Assembly (NCBI RefSeq): GCF_014467075.1
Contig: NZ_AP023027.1
Span: forward strand, 1,801,501 to 1,865,500
Direction: 5' to 3'
Length of the DNA stretch: 64,000 nt
DNA from: Anaerostipes caccae L1-92
Lineage (GTDB): Bacteria; Bacillota; Clostridia; Lachnospirales; Lachnospiraceae
In this document: positions 26,827-34,175 of the stretch, piece by piece
Layout of the letters: the number at the start of each line of letters is the position of its first letter
Position numbering within the stretch: the first letter of the stretch is position 1
Program-made: the position numbers and the translations under genes
The notes under the pieces: model-generated
What the model saw: the letters and a program-made list of their open reading frames with translations, nothing else
What the model was told of the DNA's origin: nothing
The model's database searches: none

Positions 26827-27472
26827 AAAGAAACTTTCGCCTTTAGCCAAAAGTATGGGAAAGCAGATGGTAAAAAGCTGGGAAGCTCCACAATTTACAC
26901 ATTTTTCAGTGATAAATTGTGAGCAGATGATCGCATACCGAAAAAGTTTACCGTTCAAAGTCTCATACACAACTATTTTAATCAAAGCGGTGGCAGATAC
27001 AATCGCCGAGTTTCCCATTATGAATTGTTCCTGGGATGACGGAACCAAGATCATCCAGAACGAAAATATCAATATGGGCGTCGCCGTAGATACAAAACGT
27101 GGTTTATTAGTCCCTGTTATCAGAGATGCAGACAAACTGCCTCTGGAAGAGATTCACCGATGTATGGGAGATATCAAAAATAAATCAGGGAAAGGAAACT
27201 TTAACATGAATGATTTAAGCGGGGGAACTTTTGTCGTGAGCAATCTGGGAATGTTTAATATCCACGCATTTTCTGCAATCGTCAGCTCTCCCAACTCTGC
27301 CATCATCTCTGCTGGAAAGATGGAAGAAGTCCCCCTGGTAAAAGACGGGGAGATCGTCATAGGCAAAACCATGACCATAGCTCTTAACATGGACCACCGT
27401 GTTATTGACGGAGCCACAGGAGCCAAATTTCTGACAGCCCTCGCAGAGCGGCTGGAAACTTTAAATGAATAA
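26819..27472 (+). CDS. E2 acyltransferase catalytic domain without lipoyl or E3-binding domain
   Basis: The 217-residue protein is a bare 2-oxoacid dehydrogenase acyltransferase core. It begins with LSPLAKSMGKQMVKSWEAP, equivalent to the start of the catalytic domain, contains NMNDLSGGTFVVSNLGMFN, and ends with the active-site motif DHRVIDGATGAKFL. It moves the acyl group from lipoamide to CoA. A peripheral subunit-binding domain, which usually tethers E1 or E3, is absent here and in the lipoyl protein. Its start overlaps the lipoyl gene in the ATGATTGA context. Even if the two were joined by a frameshift, the subunit-binding domain would still be missing. Confidence 0.88.
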   Translation: MIEKKLSPLAKSMGKQMVKSWEAPQFTHFSVINCEQMIAYRKSLPFKVSYTTILIKAVADTIAEFPIMNCSWDDGTKIIQNENINMGVAVDTKRGLLVPVIRDADKLPLEEIHRCMGDIKNKSGKGNFNMNDLSGGTFVVSNLGMFNIHAFSAIVSSPNSAIISAGKMEEVPLVKDGEIVIGKTMTIALNMDHRVIDGATGAKFLTALAERLETLNE

Positions 27473-27490
27473 GGAAAGGAAGATGTACTT

Positions 27491-28531
27491 ATGAAAGCTG
27501 CTGTACTATACGGAGCAAATGATCTGCGCTATGAAACTGTTGATACTCCGATGTGTCCGGAAAAAGGAATTCTCCTGAAAGTCATTGCCTGCGGTATCTG
27601 CGGCTCCGACCTGCGCACCTACGGGGGAGGCTCTTCCAGGGCACAGTACCCGTCTGTTTCCGGTCATGAGATTGCCGGAGAGATTGTGGAGAGTCAGAAT
27701 CTGAACTTCCCTGTGGGAGCGAAACTGTCTGTGGCCCCGGTCATCGCATGCGGCCATTGCTGGTACTGTAAAAACGGTATTCAGAACCAATGTGACAATA
27801 TGAAGATGATCGGTACTGCGGAAGGGATTCCGGGAGGTTTTGCCGAGTATGTTTCATTCACAGAAGACATGCTGGAAAATGGTTGTTTTAATATCATTCC
27901 TGAAGGGATAGACCCGGTCGATACCGTAATTGCAGAGACGGCTTCTTCCGTGCTGAATGCACAGATCAATACAAACATTGTCATGGAAGATCTCGTAGTC
28001 ATCATCGGGGCCGGTACCATCGGATGTCTTCACAGCGAGATTGCATCGATCCGGGGAACCAAAGAAACGGTCATCGCCGAGATGAACACAGAGAAGGCTG
28101 AACTGGCCAGAAAACAAGGGTTTCAAAATGTTTATAACATGGGTAGCGGCGACCCGGAACTAAAAGAATTCATCATGGAAAAAACCAACGGCCGCGGCGC
28201 CGATACCGTCATATGCGCGTGTCCGGCAGGACAGGCACAGGCGGATGCTGTCGGATTGGTGAGAAAAAGAGGAAAGATCATTTTCTTTGGAGGGATTTCT
28301 GCAGACAGTGCTGCAGTCATTGACACTAATGCTATCCACTACAAAGAAATTACGGTTCACGGAGCGTCAGCCTATTCGCCTGAGGTTAACCGTAAGGCAC
28401 TGGATCTTGTCTTAAGCGGTCAGCTTGACGCATCAAAATTCATCACACACCGCTATGAATTAAAAGATCTGGCACAGGGATATGAGGATATGAGTCATGG
28501 AAAAATGATCAAGGGAGTCGTAGTCTTTTAA
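27491..28531 (+). CDS. Zinc-dependent medium-chain alcohol/polyol dehydrogenase
   Basis: The 346-residue protein has catalytic zinc ligands C37 (CGICGSD) and H59-E60, four structural-zinc cysteines C87, C90, C93 and C101, and a nucleotide-binding GAGTIGCLHSEIA. It resembles the sorbitol, galactitol-1-phosphate and threonine dehydrogenase branch. Beside a galactitol-family PTS, the simplest role is NAD-dependent oxidation of an imported polyol phosphate, or of an intermediate, to a ketone; that is inference. It follows the E2 gene by 18 bases. A 6-bp hairpin sits in the gap to the PTS genes. Confidence 0.88.
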   Translation: MKAAVLYGANDLRYETVDTPMCPEKGILLKVIACGICGSDLRTYGGGSSRAQYPSVSGHEIAGEIVESQNLNFPVGAKLSVAPVIACGHCWYCKNGIQNQCDNMKMIGTAEGIPGGFAEYVSFTEDMLENGCFNIIPEGIDPVDTVIAETASSVLNAQINTNIVMEDLVVIIGAGTIGCLHSEIASIRGTKETVIAEMNTEKAELARKQGFQNVYNMGSGDPELKEFIMEKTNGRGADTVICACPAGQAQADAVGLVRKRGKIIFFGGISADSAAVIDTNAIHYKEITVHGASAYSPEVNRKALDLVLSGQLDASKFITHRYELKDLAQGYEDMSHGKMIKGVVVF

Positions 28532-28583
28532 CGAAATATATGCCGCAGACAAGGCATAGGAAATTAAATCAGAGGTGATCATT

Positions 28584-28877
28584 ATGGAGAATAAAACAAT
28601 TTTGGTATTATGCGGTGCAGGCTTTGCAACTTCCACGGTAGGAGCAAAACTGTGTGAAGATGTGTGTAAAGAATTGGGGATGAAAGGAAACGTACAGAAA
28701 AGGCCCGCAACCCAGGGTAAGACAGCCATCAAACAGCTGGAACCGGATGCTATCTTATTGATGGCAAAGATCACACTGGATTTTGGAGACATTCCTGTCG
28801 TAAACGGAATTCCGCTGATTACAGGGAGAGGCAAAGATGAAGTAAGGCAGAATCTCAAAGAAGTACTGATGAAATAG
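28584..28877 (+). CDS. PTS galactitol-family EIIB component
   Basis: The 97-residue protein carries the phosphocysteine C10 in LVLCGAGFATSTV, the EIIB-Gat pattern. It receives phosphate from EIIA and passes it to sugar bound to EIIC. ATG 28584 is 7 bases behind AGAGGTG; the in-frame GTG at 28575 is part of that site. EIIA and EIIC follow directly, giving a complete permease. Confidence 0.9.
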   Translation: MENKTILVLCGAGFATSTVGAKLCEDVCKELGMKGNVQKRPATQGKTAIKQLEPDAILLMAKITLDFGDIPVVNGIPLITGRGKDEVRQNLKEVLMK

Positions 28878-28911
28878 CAGACCGGGAAACGGCATAATAA
28901 GGTATCGGGAG

Positions 28912-29391
28912 GTGAGCAAGATCGACATTCAAACAGTTATGCCTCAGATCATGGGGTATCAGATAACAGGAACAGAGCGGGATGATGTCCTTACAGAGAT
29001 GGCAGATTTCCTTGCATCCATGGGGATGGTCAAACCGACTTACGCAAAGGCCGTTATTGACCGGGAAAACATTTATCCTACAGGAATCTGTACAGAGCCT
29101 TACCCTGTGGCGATTCCCCACTGCGAGAGAGACGGTGTCTTAAAAACCGCCATCCTGGTGGGTCAGACAAGGAACAATGGAATCACATTCCAGCGTATCG
29201 ATGACACAGATCTGAATGTAGATGCAAAAGTGATTTTTATGCTGGCGGTAGATACAAATCAAGGACAGTTGGAGGTGATATCAAAACTAATGGACGTGAT
29301 TCAGGACGAGAAAGTAGTGGAAGAAATTGTACATGCGAAGACGTGCGAAATGATAAAAGAAATTGTAACAAATGCCTTTATGAATGGGTAA
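28912..29391 (+). CDS. PTS EIIA component (type-2/galactitol-like)
   Basis: The protein has the EIIA active site histidine (H70 when counted from GTG 28912) in VAIPHCERDGVLKTAI. It accepts phosphate from HPr and donates it to EIIB. The start is uncertain: GTG 28912 overlaps the only good ribosome site (GGGAGGTGA), and the next ATG at 28939 would trim the first family helix and lies too far away; ATC 28921 or ATT 28927 would be non-canonical options. Length, about 159 residues, is normal. Confidence 0.87.
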   Translation: MSKIDIQTVMPQIMGYQITGTERDDVLTEMADFLASMGMVKPTYAKAVIDRENIYPTGICTEPYPVAIPHCERDGVLKTAILVGQTRNNGITFQRIDDTDLNVDAKVIFMLAVDTNQGQLEVISKLMDVIQDEKVVEEIVHAKTCEMIKEIVTNAFMNG

Positions 29392-29416
29392 ATCACAGAG
29401 ATGAAAGGAGATTTAT

Positions 29417-30685
29417 ATGGAAGCTTTTTTTAATGGATTGTCCTCCGCTTTATCAAGTCTTGGGGCCAACGGTATCCTGCCCATCGGCCTGTTTATTCTG
29501 GCTCTGGTCTTCCGGCTGAAAATTGGGGAAGCCCTCCGGGCAGCGCTGACCGGTGCCGTAGGAATGGTTGGAATGAATCTTACCACAGATATGCTGGTTG
29601 CCCAAATGACACCGGCAACCCAGTCTATGGTGGAACGTCTTGGCTGGCACTTAGATATTGTAGACACCGGCTGGTCGCTGATGTCATATGCGTGGGGGTC
29701 TCCTGTTTCAGGAATTCTCATTATCCTTGGAATCGCGCTGAACTTGTTTTTGCTGGTAACGAACTTTACCAAAACTCTAATGATCGACTTTTGGAACTAC
29801 TGGAGCTTCTTAGCCTGCGGGGCTTTGATTTACGGAGCCACAGAAAGTGTCTTATGGTCCGTTGCAGCCACAGGTATTTACATGATCGTTGCATGGAAAT
29901 GGTCTGACCACGTTGCCCCGATTTTTCAGGAAGCAAGCGGTATGGAGGCCTGCACCTGGCCGACAGGCGCAATTATAGCTCCGGCTATGATCGGCTTTCC
30001 TGTGATTAAATTATGCCAGAAGATCCCTGTCATTAAAGATATCAAAGCAGACCCGGAACATCTTCAGAACAAGTTGGGTGTTTTCGGTGAAACCATGGTC
30101 GTCGGTTTTTTCATCGGCATCATCATCGGAATTCTGGCAGCCTTTGATGTGATTAAATGCTTCCTGCTCGGTGTCAATATGGGAGCAGTCATGATCTTGC
30201 TCCCACGAATGATATCTATCATGATGGAAGGAATTCTGCCGATTGCCAACGCTGCCCAGGAATTTTGCGAAAAACATCTGCACGGCAAAAAAATCTGGAT
30301 CGGCATTGACGCATCCACCCTTATGGGGAATCCATGTAATATGACGAGCATTATGATCATGACACCGATTGTAACTGCCATGTCGATTATTCCGGGAAAC
30401 CGTATGCTTGCTGTTGCCAGTCTTGTGGCAGTTCCCTGGTTTATCATTCCGCTGGCCTACTACGCAAAGGATAATATTCTGCATACCTGTATTGCAGCAT
30501 TTGCAGTATTTTGCGTTTACTTCCTGTGCGCCACGGCTCTCGCAGGGGCACACACCAACATTGCCCACATATGCGGTTCCCTGGCAAACGGAAACACGCT
30601 TACCAGCTGTCTGTCTGAGGGAGGAAATCCGATCACATGGATCATCTATAAACTCCTGCAGATTTTCGGGCAGACAGTAATCTAA
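29417..30685 (+). CDS. PTS galactitol-family EIIC permease
   Basis: A 422-residue integral membrane protein with about ten hydrophobic segments. The GatC-type features are the start with a short amphipathic helix, ANGILPIGLFILALVF, NLTTDMLVAQMTP, and the central GNPCNMTSIMIMTPI region. It carries and phosphorylates the substrate during uptake. In galactitol operons the neighbours include tagatose-bisphosphate aldolase genes; none is present here, so the substrate is probably a different polyol or sugar. AAAGGAG precedes the ATG. Confidence 0.9.
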   Translation: MEAFFNGLSSALSSLGANGILPIGLFILALVFRLKIGEALRAALTGAVGMVGMNLTTDMLVAQMTPATQSMVERLGWHLDIVDTGWSLMSYAWGSPVSGILIILGIALNLFLLVTNFTKTLMIDFWNYWSFLACGALIYGATESVLWSVAATGIYMIVAWKWSDHVAPIFQEASGMEACTWPTGAIIAPAMIGFPVIKLCQKIPVIKDIKADPEHLQNKLGVFGETMVVGFFIGIIIGILAAFDVIKCFLLGVNMGAVMILLPRMISIMMEGILPIANAAQEFCEKHLHGKKIWIGIDASTLMGNPCNMTSIMIMTPIVTAMSIIPGNRMLAVASLVAVPWFIIPLAYYAKDNILHTCIAAFAVFCVYFLCATALAGAHTNIAHICGSLANGNTLTSCLSEGGNPITWIIYKLLQIFGQTVI

Positions 30686-30696
30686 AGGAGCTTATC

Positions 30697-30960
30697 ATGG
30701 TGAAAAGAAAAGTCACAGTCACAAATGCATCGGGGCTTCATGCCAGGCCGGCATCTATGTTTGTGAAAGAAGCAAAAAAATATAAGAGCAGCCTGACCAT
30801 AAAAACAAAAGGCAAAGAAAAAGATGGGAAATCTATTATGGGAATCTTGTCCTGCGCTATCTGCCAAAATACGGAGATTGAGCTGATATTCGAAGGTGAA
30901 GATGAAGATTTGGCAGCAGATGCGTTGGCAGAGTTAGTCGAGTCCGGATTCGGAGAATAG
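30697..30960 (+). CDS. HPr-family phosphocarrier
   Basis: The 87-residue protein has the phosphorylated histidine in GLH15ARPA and the regulatory serine context K45-S46-IMGILS used by HPr kinase in Firmicutes. It starts 11 bases after the EIIC gene with AAAGGAGC upstream. It may be a second, operon-specific HPr; the general ptsH is normally located with ptsI elsewhere. Keeping Ser46 means it could still take part in carbon catabolite signalling. Confidence 0.9.
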   Translation: MVKRKVTVTNASGLHARPASMFVKEAKKYKSSLTIKTKGKEKDGKSIMGILSCAICQNTEIELIFEGEDEDLAADALAELVESGFGE

Positions 30961-30975
30961 AAAGAAGGTGTTTCT

Positions 30976-31074
30976 ATGTATTATTTATTGTTCCTGGTTG
31001 TTGGCGGAGCTGTATGGACGCTGGTACTTCGGAACCGGCGTGAAAAACGGAAACGGATACATCATAAAAACTAG
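30976..31074 (+). CDS. 32-residue single-span membrane peptide
   Basis: This short frame lies between the HPr and RuBisCO-like genes. It starts at an ATG behind GAAGGTG and ends in TAG. The product has one hydrophobic segment of about 17 residues (YYLLFLVVGGAVWTLVL) followed by a strongly basic tail (RNRREKRKRIHHK), giving an N-out/C-in small membrane protein by the positive-inside rule. It fills almost all of the gap, is spaced like the other operon genes, and has its own ribosome site, so it is probably translated. I know no family; a role in binding the PTS permease is speculation. Confidence 0.6.
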   Translation: MYYLLFLVVGGAVWTLVLRNRREKRKRIHHKN

Positions 31075-31097
31075 TCAGACAATGGAGGAAATTTATT

Positions 31098-32342
31098 ATG
31101 AAGTTTGAAACGATGAAGCTGCCGGAAAGTGTGAATGAAGATTTCCTGACTGCTGTATATTATATGAATTCTGCAAGAGAGCCGGATCTCTATGACTGGG
31201 TGAAGCTTGTGGCTGCCGATCAAAGTGCGGGAACGTGGACTCATGTGGAAGGAGAGACACCGGAAGTCATAGAGAAATATGGCGGAAAAGTCATCGGCAT
31301 TTATCCAATGGCAGAGGAACACGCATGTATTGCACGCATTGCATTTCCTACGGCAAACTTTCCTGCCTACCTTCCGATGATCCTGAGTACTGTGGCCGGA
31401 AATGTACTGGGACAGGATGGGATCAAGCTTATGGATATTGAATTTCCGGAAAAAATCCTAAGGGAAATCCCAGGTCCCCTGATGGGAGTCGAAGGGATTC
31501 GTGAACGGATCGGTGTGCCAGACAGGCCTCTTGTAGGTGCTATTTTAAAACCCTGCATCGGAGTGCCGCCAGAAATCAGCGCAAACGGAGCACGCCAGGC
31601 CGCCCTTGGCGGGGCAGATGTCATCAAGGATGATGAGCTCTTATCTTATCCGGAATATTCTCCTATGGAGAAACGTGTGGCCGCTGTCATGGAACAGATC
31701 CGGGACATTGGGAAGGAGAAGACTTGTCTGTATGCGGTCAATATCACAGGAGAAAATCTATTTGACCGGGCAAGACGGGCTATTGATGCCGGAGCCAATG
31801 CGCTGATGGTAAATTACCAGGCAATGGGCTGGGGAGCTGTGGAAGATTTTATCCGTGCAATGAAGCGTGAAAAGCTTATTTATCCGATTTTCGGACATTG
31901 TGCGGGTATGGGTGCCTATTACCGTTCGAAGACAAATGGAATCTCAACGGCACTTTCCATGGGAAAACTGGCCAGACTTTCCGGCATGGATATGCCTTTA
32001 GTGTACCCGGACAGCGGCCGTTTCGGCCTTAGTACCAATGAATTTGTGGAGACCCATGCACAGTGTATCGCCCCGATGAAACATATAAAAAGAGCATTCA
32101 TGACCGTAGCAGGCGGTGTACAGCCTGGAGCTGTAGAGTATCTGATGGATCTGCTGGGAAATGACTGTATTCTGATGGCCGGAGGAGGTATTTACGGACA
32201 TCCGATGGGAGCAGAAGCAGGGGCAAAGGCAATCCTCTCCGCCATCAATGCCAAAATGAAGGGTAAAACAATCCTTGAGGCGGCTTCGGAATGTGCGGAA
32301 CTTCAGGCGGCTATTGATGTATGGGGAACAAAAGGACATTGA
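31098..32342 (+). CDS. RuBisCO-like protein (form IV-type)
   Basis: The 414-residue protein has the RuBisCO large-subunit fold signatures but not a carboxylase site. Aligned by eye to spinach numbering: K151 matches K175, C153 replaces K177, K177/D179/E180 match the carbamylated K201 and metal ligands D203/E204 (VIKDDELLSYPEYSP), H267 matches H294, and AGGGIYGHPMG matches the phosphate-binding strand. The loop-6 lysine (K334) is replaced by PDSGRFGLS and the S379 region reads TVAGGV. It should enolise a phosphorylated ketone, isomerise, cleave or decarboxylate it; known relatives act in methionine salvage and apionate degradation. The operon context is neither of those. Confidence 0.9.
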   Translation: MKFETMKLPESVNEDFLTAVYYMNSAREPDLYDWVKLVAADQSAGTWTHVEGETPEVIEKYGGKVIGIYPMAEEHACIARIAFPTANFPAYLPMILSTVAGNVLGQDGIKLMDIEFPEKILREIPGPLMGVEGIRERIGVPDRPLVGAILKPCIGVPPEISANGARQAALGGADVIKDDELLSYPEYSPMEKRVAAVMEQIRDIGKEKTCLYAVNITGENLFDRARRAIDAGANALMVNYQAMGWGAVEDFIRAMKREKLIYPIFGHCAGMGAYYRSKTNGISTALSMGKLARLSGMDMPLVYPDSGRFGLSTNEFVETHAQCIAPMKHIKRAFMTVAGGVQPGAVEYLMDLLGNDCILMAGGGIYGHPMGAEAGAKAILSAINAKMKGKTILEAASECAELQAAIDVWGTKGH

Positions 32343-33154
32343 GAACCTGTGAGATCTATTTCATAGGAAATGCGGGTGTATTGATTTCCGCAGACGATAC
32401 CTCAGTTCTCATAGACGGACTATATAGTTCCAGAGGCGGGGAATTTCCAGTCAGTCCTATCCCTGGAGATGTCCTGAACGAGCTTTACAGCAGACGGGGA
32501 CCGCTGCCTGAACCGGATTATCTGGTCTTTTCTCATCCTCACTATGACCATCTGTCGGAAAAGCTGCTCGATTCTTATCTGGATACTCACCCTTCCGGCT
32601 CCGTCTATCTGCCGGAAGGGACATCATCTGCATATGTACGTTCATTATATAATATGAAGCAGAGGGGAAACACATACGAGATCATCACCGGGAAAGAGCG
32701 GCAGTACCGGCCGGGAAAAGATCTTGAGATTTCTTTCTATAAAACAAGACATCTGGGAAAGAACTTCAAACAGACTCTGCACTATTGTATCCTGATTACA
32801 ATTTCTTCATGCCGGCTGCTTTTTACCGCAGATGTAGATTTCTTTTCAGAATCTCTTAGTCAATTCAGTCAAGTTCCCCTGAATGCTGCATTTGTAAATC
32901 CGTTTCTTTACCATAATGAGGAAGGACAAAAAATTCTTAGGAACACTCTGCAGGCAGAACATACTTATATTTATCATGTTCCCTTCGAGGAAAATGATAA
33001 ATATCATATCCGGCATATGATAAACAAAGATCTTTACAGATACCGAAAGACCACACCTGCCGTTCTGCTCTGTACCCCGCGGCAGAATGAAAAACTGACG
33101 CTGAAGGAAGGAGAACAGACATATGATGTACTATATCGAAAGTCCCAGCAGTGA
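32321..33154 (+). CDS. Metallo-beta-lactamase-fold hydrolase
   Basis: The 277-residue protein has the metal motif H72-x-H74-x-D76-H77 (FSHPHYDHLS), a later TRHLG histidine and LLFTADVDFF aspartate, so a two-metal MBL fold. Substrate is unknown; lactonase (UlaG-like), phosphodiesterase or thioester hydrolase roles are all possible. The ATG at 32321 overlaps the RLP gene by 22 bases with only a weak ribosome site; TTG 32339 is an alternative. Its 3' end overlaps the lipoate ligase gene by 32 bases, so it is an integral part of the operon. Confidence 0.8.
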   Translation: MGNKRTLRTCEIYFIGNAGVLISADDTSVLIDGLYSSRGGEFPVSPIPGDVLNELYSRRGPLPEPDYLVFSHPHYDHLSEKLLDSYLDTHPSGSVYLPEGTSSAYVRSLYNMKQRGNTYEIITGKERQYRPGKDLEISFYKTRHLGKNFKQTLHYCILITISSCRLLFTADVDFFSESLSQFSQVPLNAAFVNPFLYHNEEGQKILRNTLQAEHTYIYHVPFEENDKYHIRHMINKDLYRYRKTTPAVLLCTPRQNEKLTLKEGEQTYDVLYRKSQQ

Positions 33155-34112
33155 TCCATATTTTAATCTGGCACTGGAGCAGTATGTATTTGACTGTCTG
33201 GACCGGAGCCACAGCTACTTTATGCTGTGGCAGAATGATAATGCGGTGATCGTGGGAAAGCATCAAAATACCATCGCGGAGATCAATGAAACTTTTGTCA
33301 GAGATCACGGCATAAAAGTGGTAAGACGCCTCTCTGGAGGAGGAGCTGTTTATCATGATATGGGGAATATCAATTTTACTTTCATTGTAGACAGAGACGA
33401 TGGTCTTTTTGATTTTTCAAAGTTCTGCCTGCCATTGGTTCGTGCACTGGAAAGCGTGGGTGTGGCTGCCGAGATCAATGGACGCAATGATATAACTATC
33501 GATAGAAAAAAATTTTCCGGAAATTCACAATATTCCAAAGAAGGCCGTACCATGCATCATGGGACGGTCATGTATGACAGTGATTTAAATACCGTAGAAA
33601 ATGTTCTGAAGGTTTCAAATGATAAAATAGAGTCAAAAGGGTGTAAATCTGTCATAAGCAGGGTGACAAATGTACGTCCTTATGTCCGTACAGATATGAA
33701 TACAAAACAATTCTTTGGTACCCTCAGAGATTTTATGATGAAAGAAAATAAACTGATCCCTTATCATCTTACCGAGCAGGACTATCTGGCGGTGCATCAA
33801 TTAAAAAATACCCGATACAGTACATGGGAGTGGAACTATGGTTTTTCCCCTAAGTATGCGGTTGAAAAAAAACGGCGGGTAGAGGGATGCGGCTGCATCG
33901 AAGTACATATGAACGTGGAAAAGGGGATCATCACTGGGATTGCATTTACAGGTGACTATTTCTCTGACGCGGACAGTTCTTCCCTTGCACGTCTCTTAAC
34001 GGGCTGCAGACTCTGTATGCCTGATTTATCAGAAAAACTGAAATCTGTTTGCATTGGAGATTATTTTCATAACCTTACCAGCAATAAATTTATAAAACTG
34101 CTCCTTGAGTAA
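33123..34112 (+). CDS. Lipoate-protein ligase A type
   Basis: LplA activates lipoate with ATP and attaches it to a lysine of lipoyl domains. The 329-residue protein has RRLSGGGAVYHDMGNINFTF, KFSGNSQY and a C-terminal accessory domain, matching full-length LplA. It starts at ATG 33123 behind AAGGAG, inside the MBL gene, and closes the operon before a terminator. Its natural client is the operon's lipoyl protein (K43), so the operon carries the means to activate its own dehydrogenase complex when lipoate can be scavenged. Confidence 0.92.
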   Translation: MMYYIESPSSDPYFNLALEQYVFDCLDRSHSYFMLWQNDNAVIVGKHQNTIAEINETFVRDHGIKVVRRLSGGGAVYHDMGNINFTFIVDRDDGLFDFSKFCLPLVRALESVGVAAEINGRNDITIDRKKFSGNSQYSKEGRTMHHGTVMYDSDLNTVENVLKVSNDKIESKGCKSVISRVTNVRPYVRTDMNTKQFFGTLRDFMMKENKLIPYHLTEQDYLAVHQLKNTRYSTWEWNYGFSPKYAVEKKRRVEGCGCIEVHMNVEKGIITGIAFTGDYFSDADSSSLARLLTGCRLCMPDLSEKLKSVCIGDYFHNLTSNKFIKLLLE

Positions 34113-34120
34113 AAATAAAG

Positions 34121-34164
34121 AGGACGGGAAACATACATGCAGTGGTATGCTCCCTGTCCTTTTT
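34121..34164 (+). terminator. Terminator of the RLP operon
   Basis: AGGACGGGAAACATAC (34121-34136) pairs imperfectly with GTATGCTCCCTGTCCT (34145-34160) and runs into five T (34160-34164). Confidence 0.75.
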
Positions 34165-34175
34165 ACAGTGATCTT

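Noticed and set aside
26584..27472. E2 split as a simple sequencing frameshift
   Set aside because: The overlap fits translational coupling with a new ATG, and a joined product would still lack the subunit-binding domain. A frameshift is not formally excluded.
28539..28558. Hairpin TATGCC/GGCATA between the dehydrogenase and PTS genes as a terminator
   Set aside because: Only 6 bp and no T-run; at most a processing site.
28584..30685. Standard galactitol utilisation operon
   Set aside because: The EII proteins are of the galactitol family, but tagatose-bisphosphate aldolase (GatY/GatZ) genes are missing and the rest of the operon is unrelated to that route.
31098..32342. Carbon fixation by RuBisCO
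   Set aside because: K177, the loop-6 lysine and the S379 region of RuBisCO are replaced, and no phosphoribulokinase is present; this is a RuBisCO-like protein.
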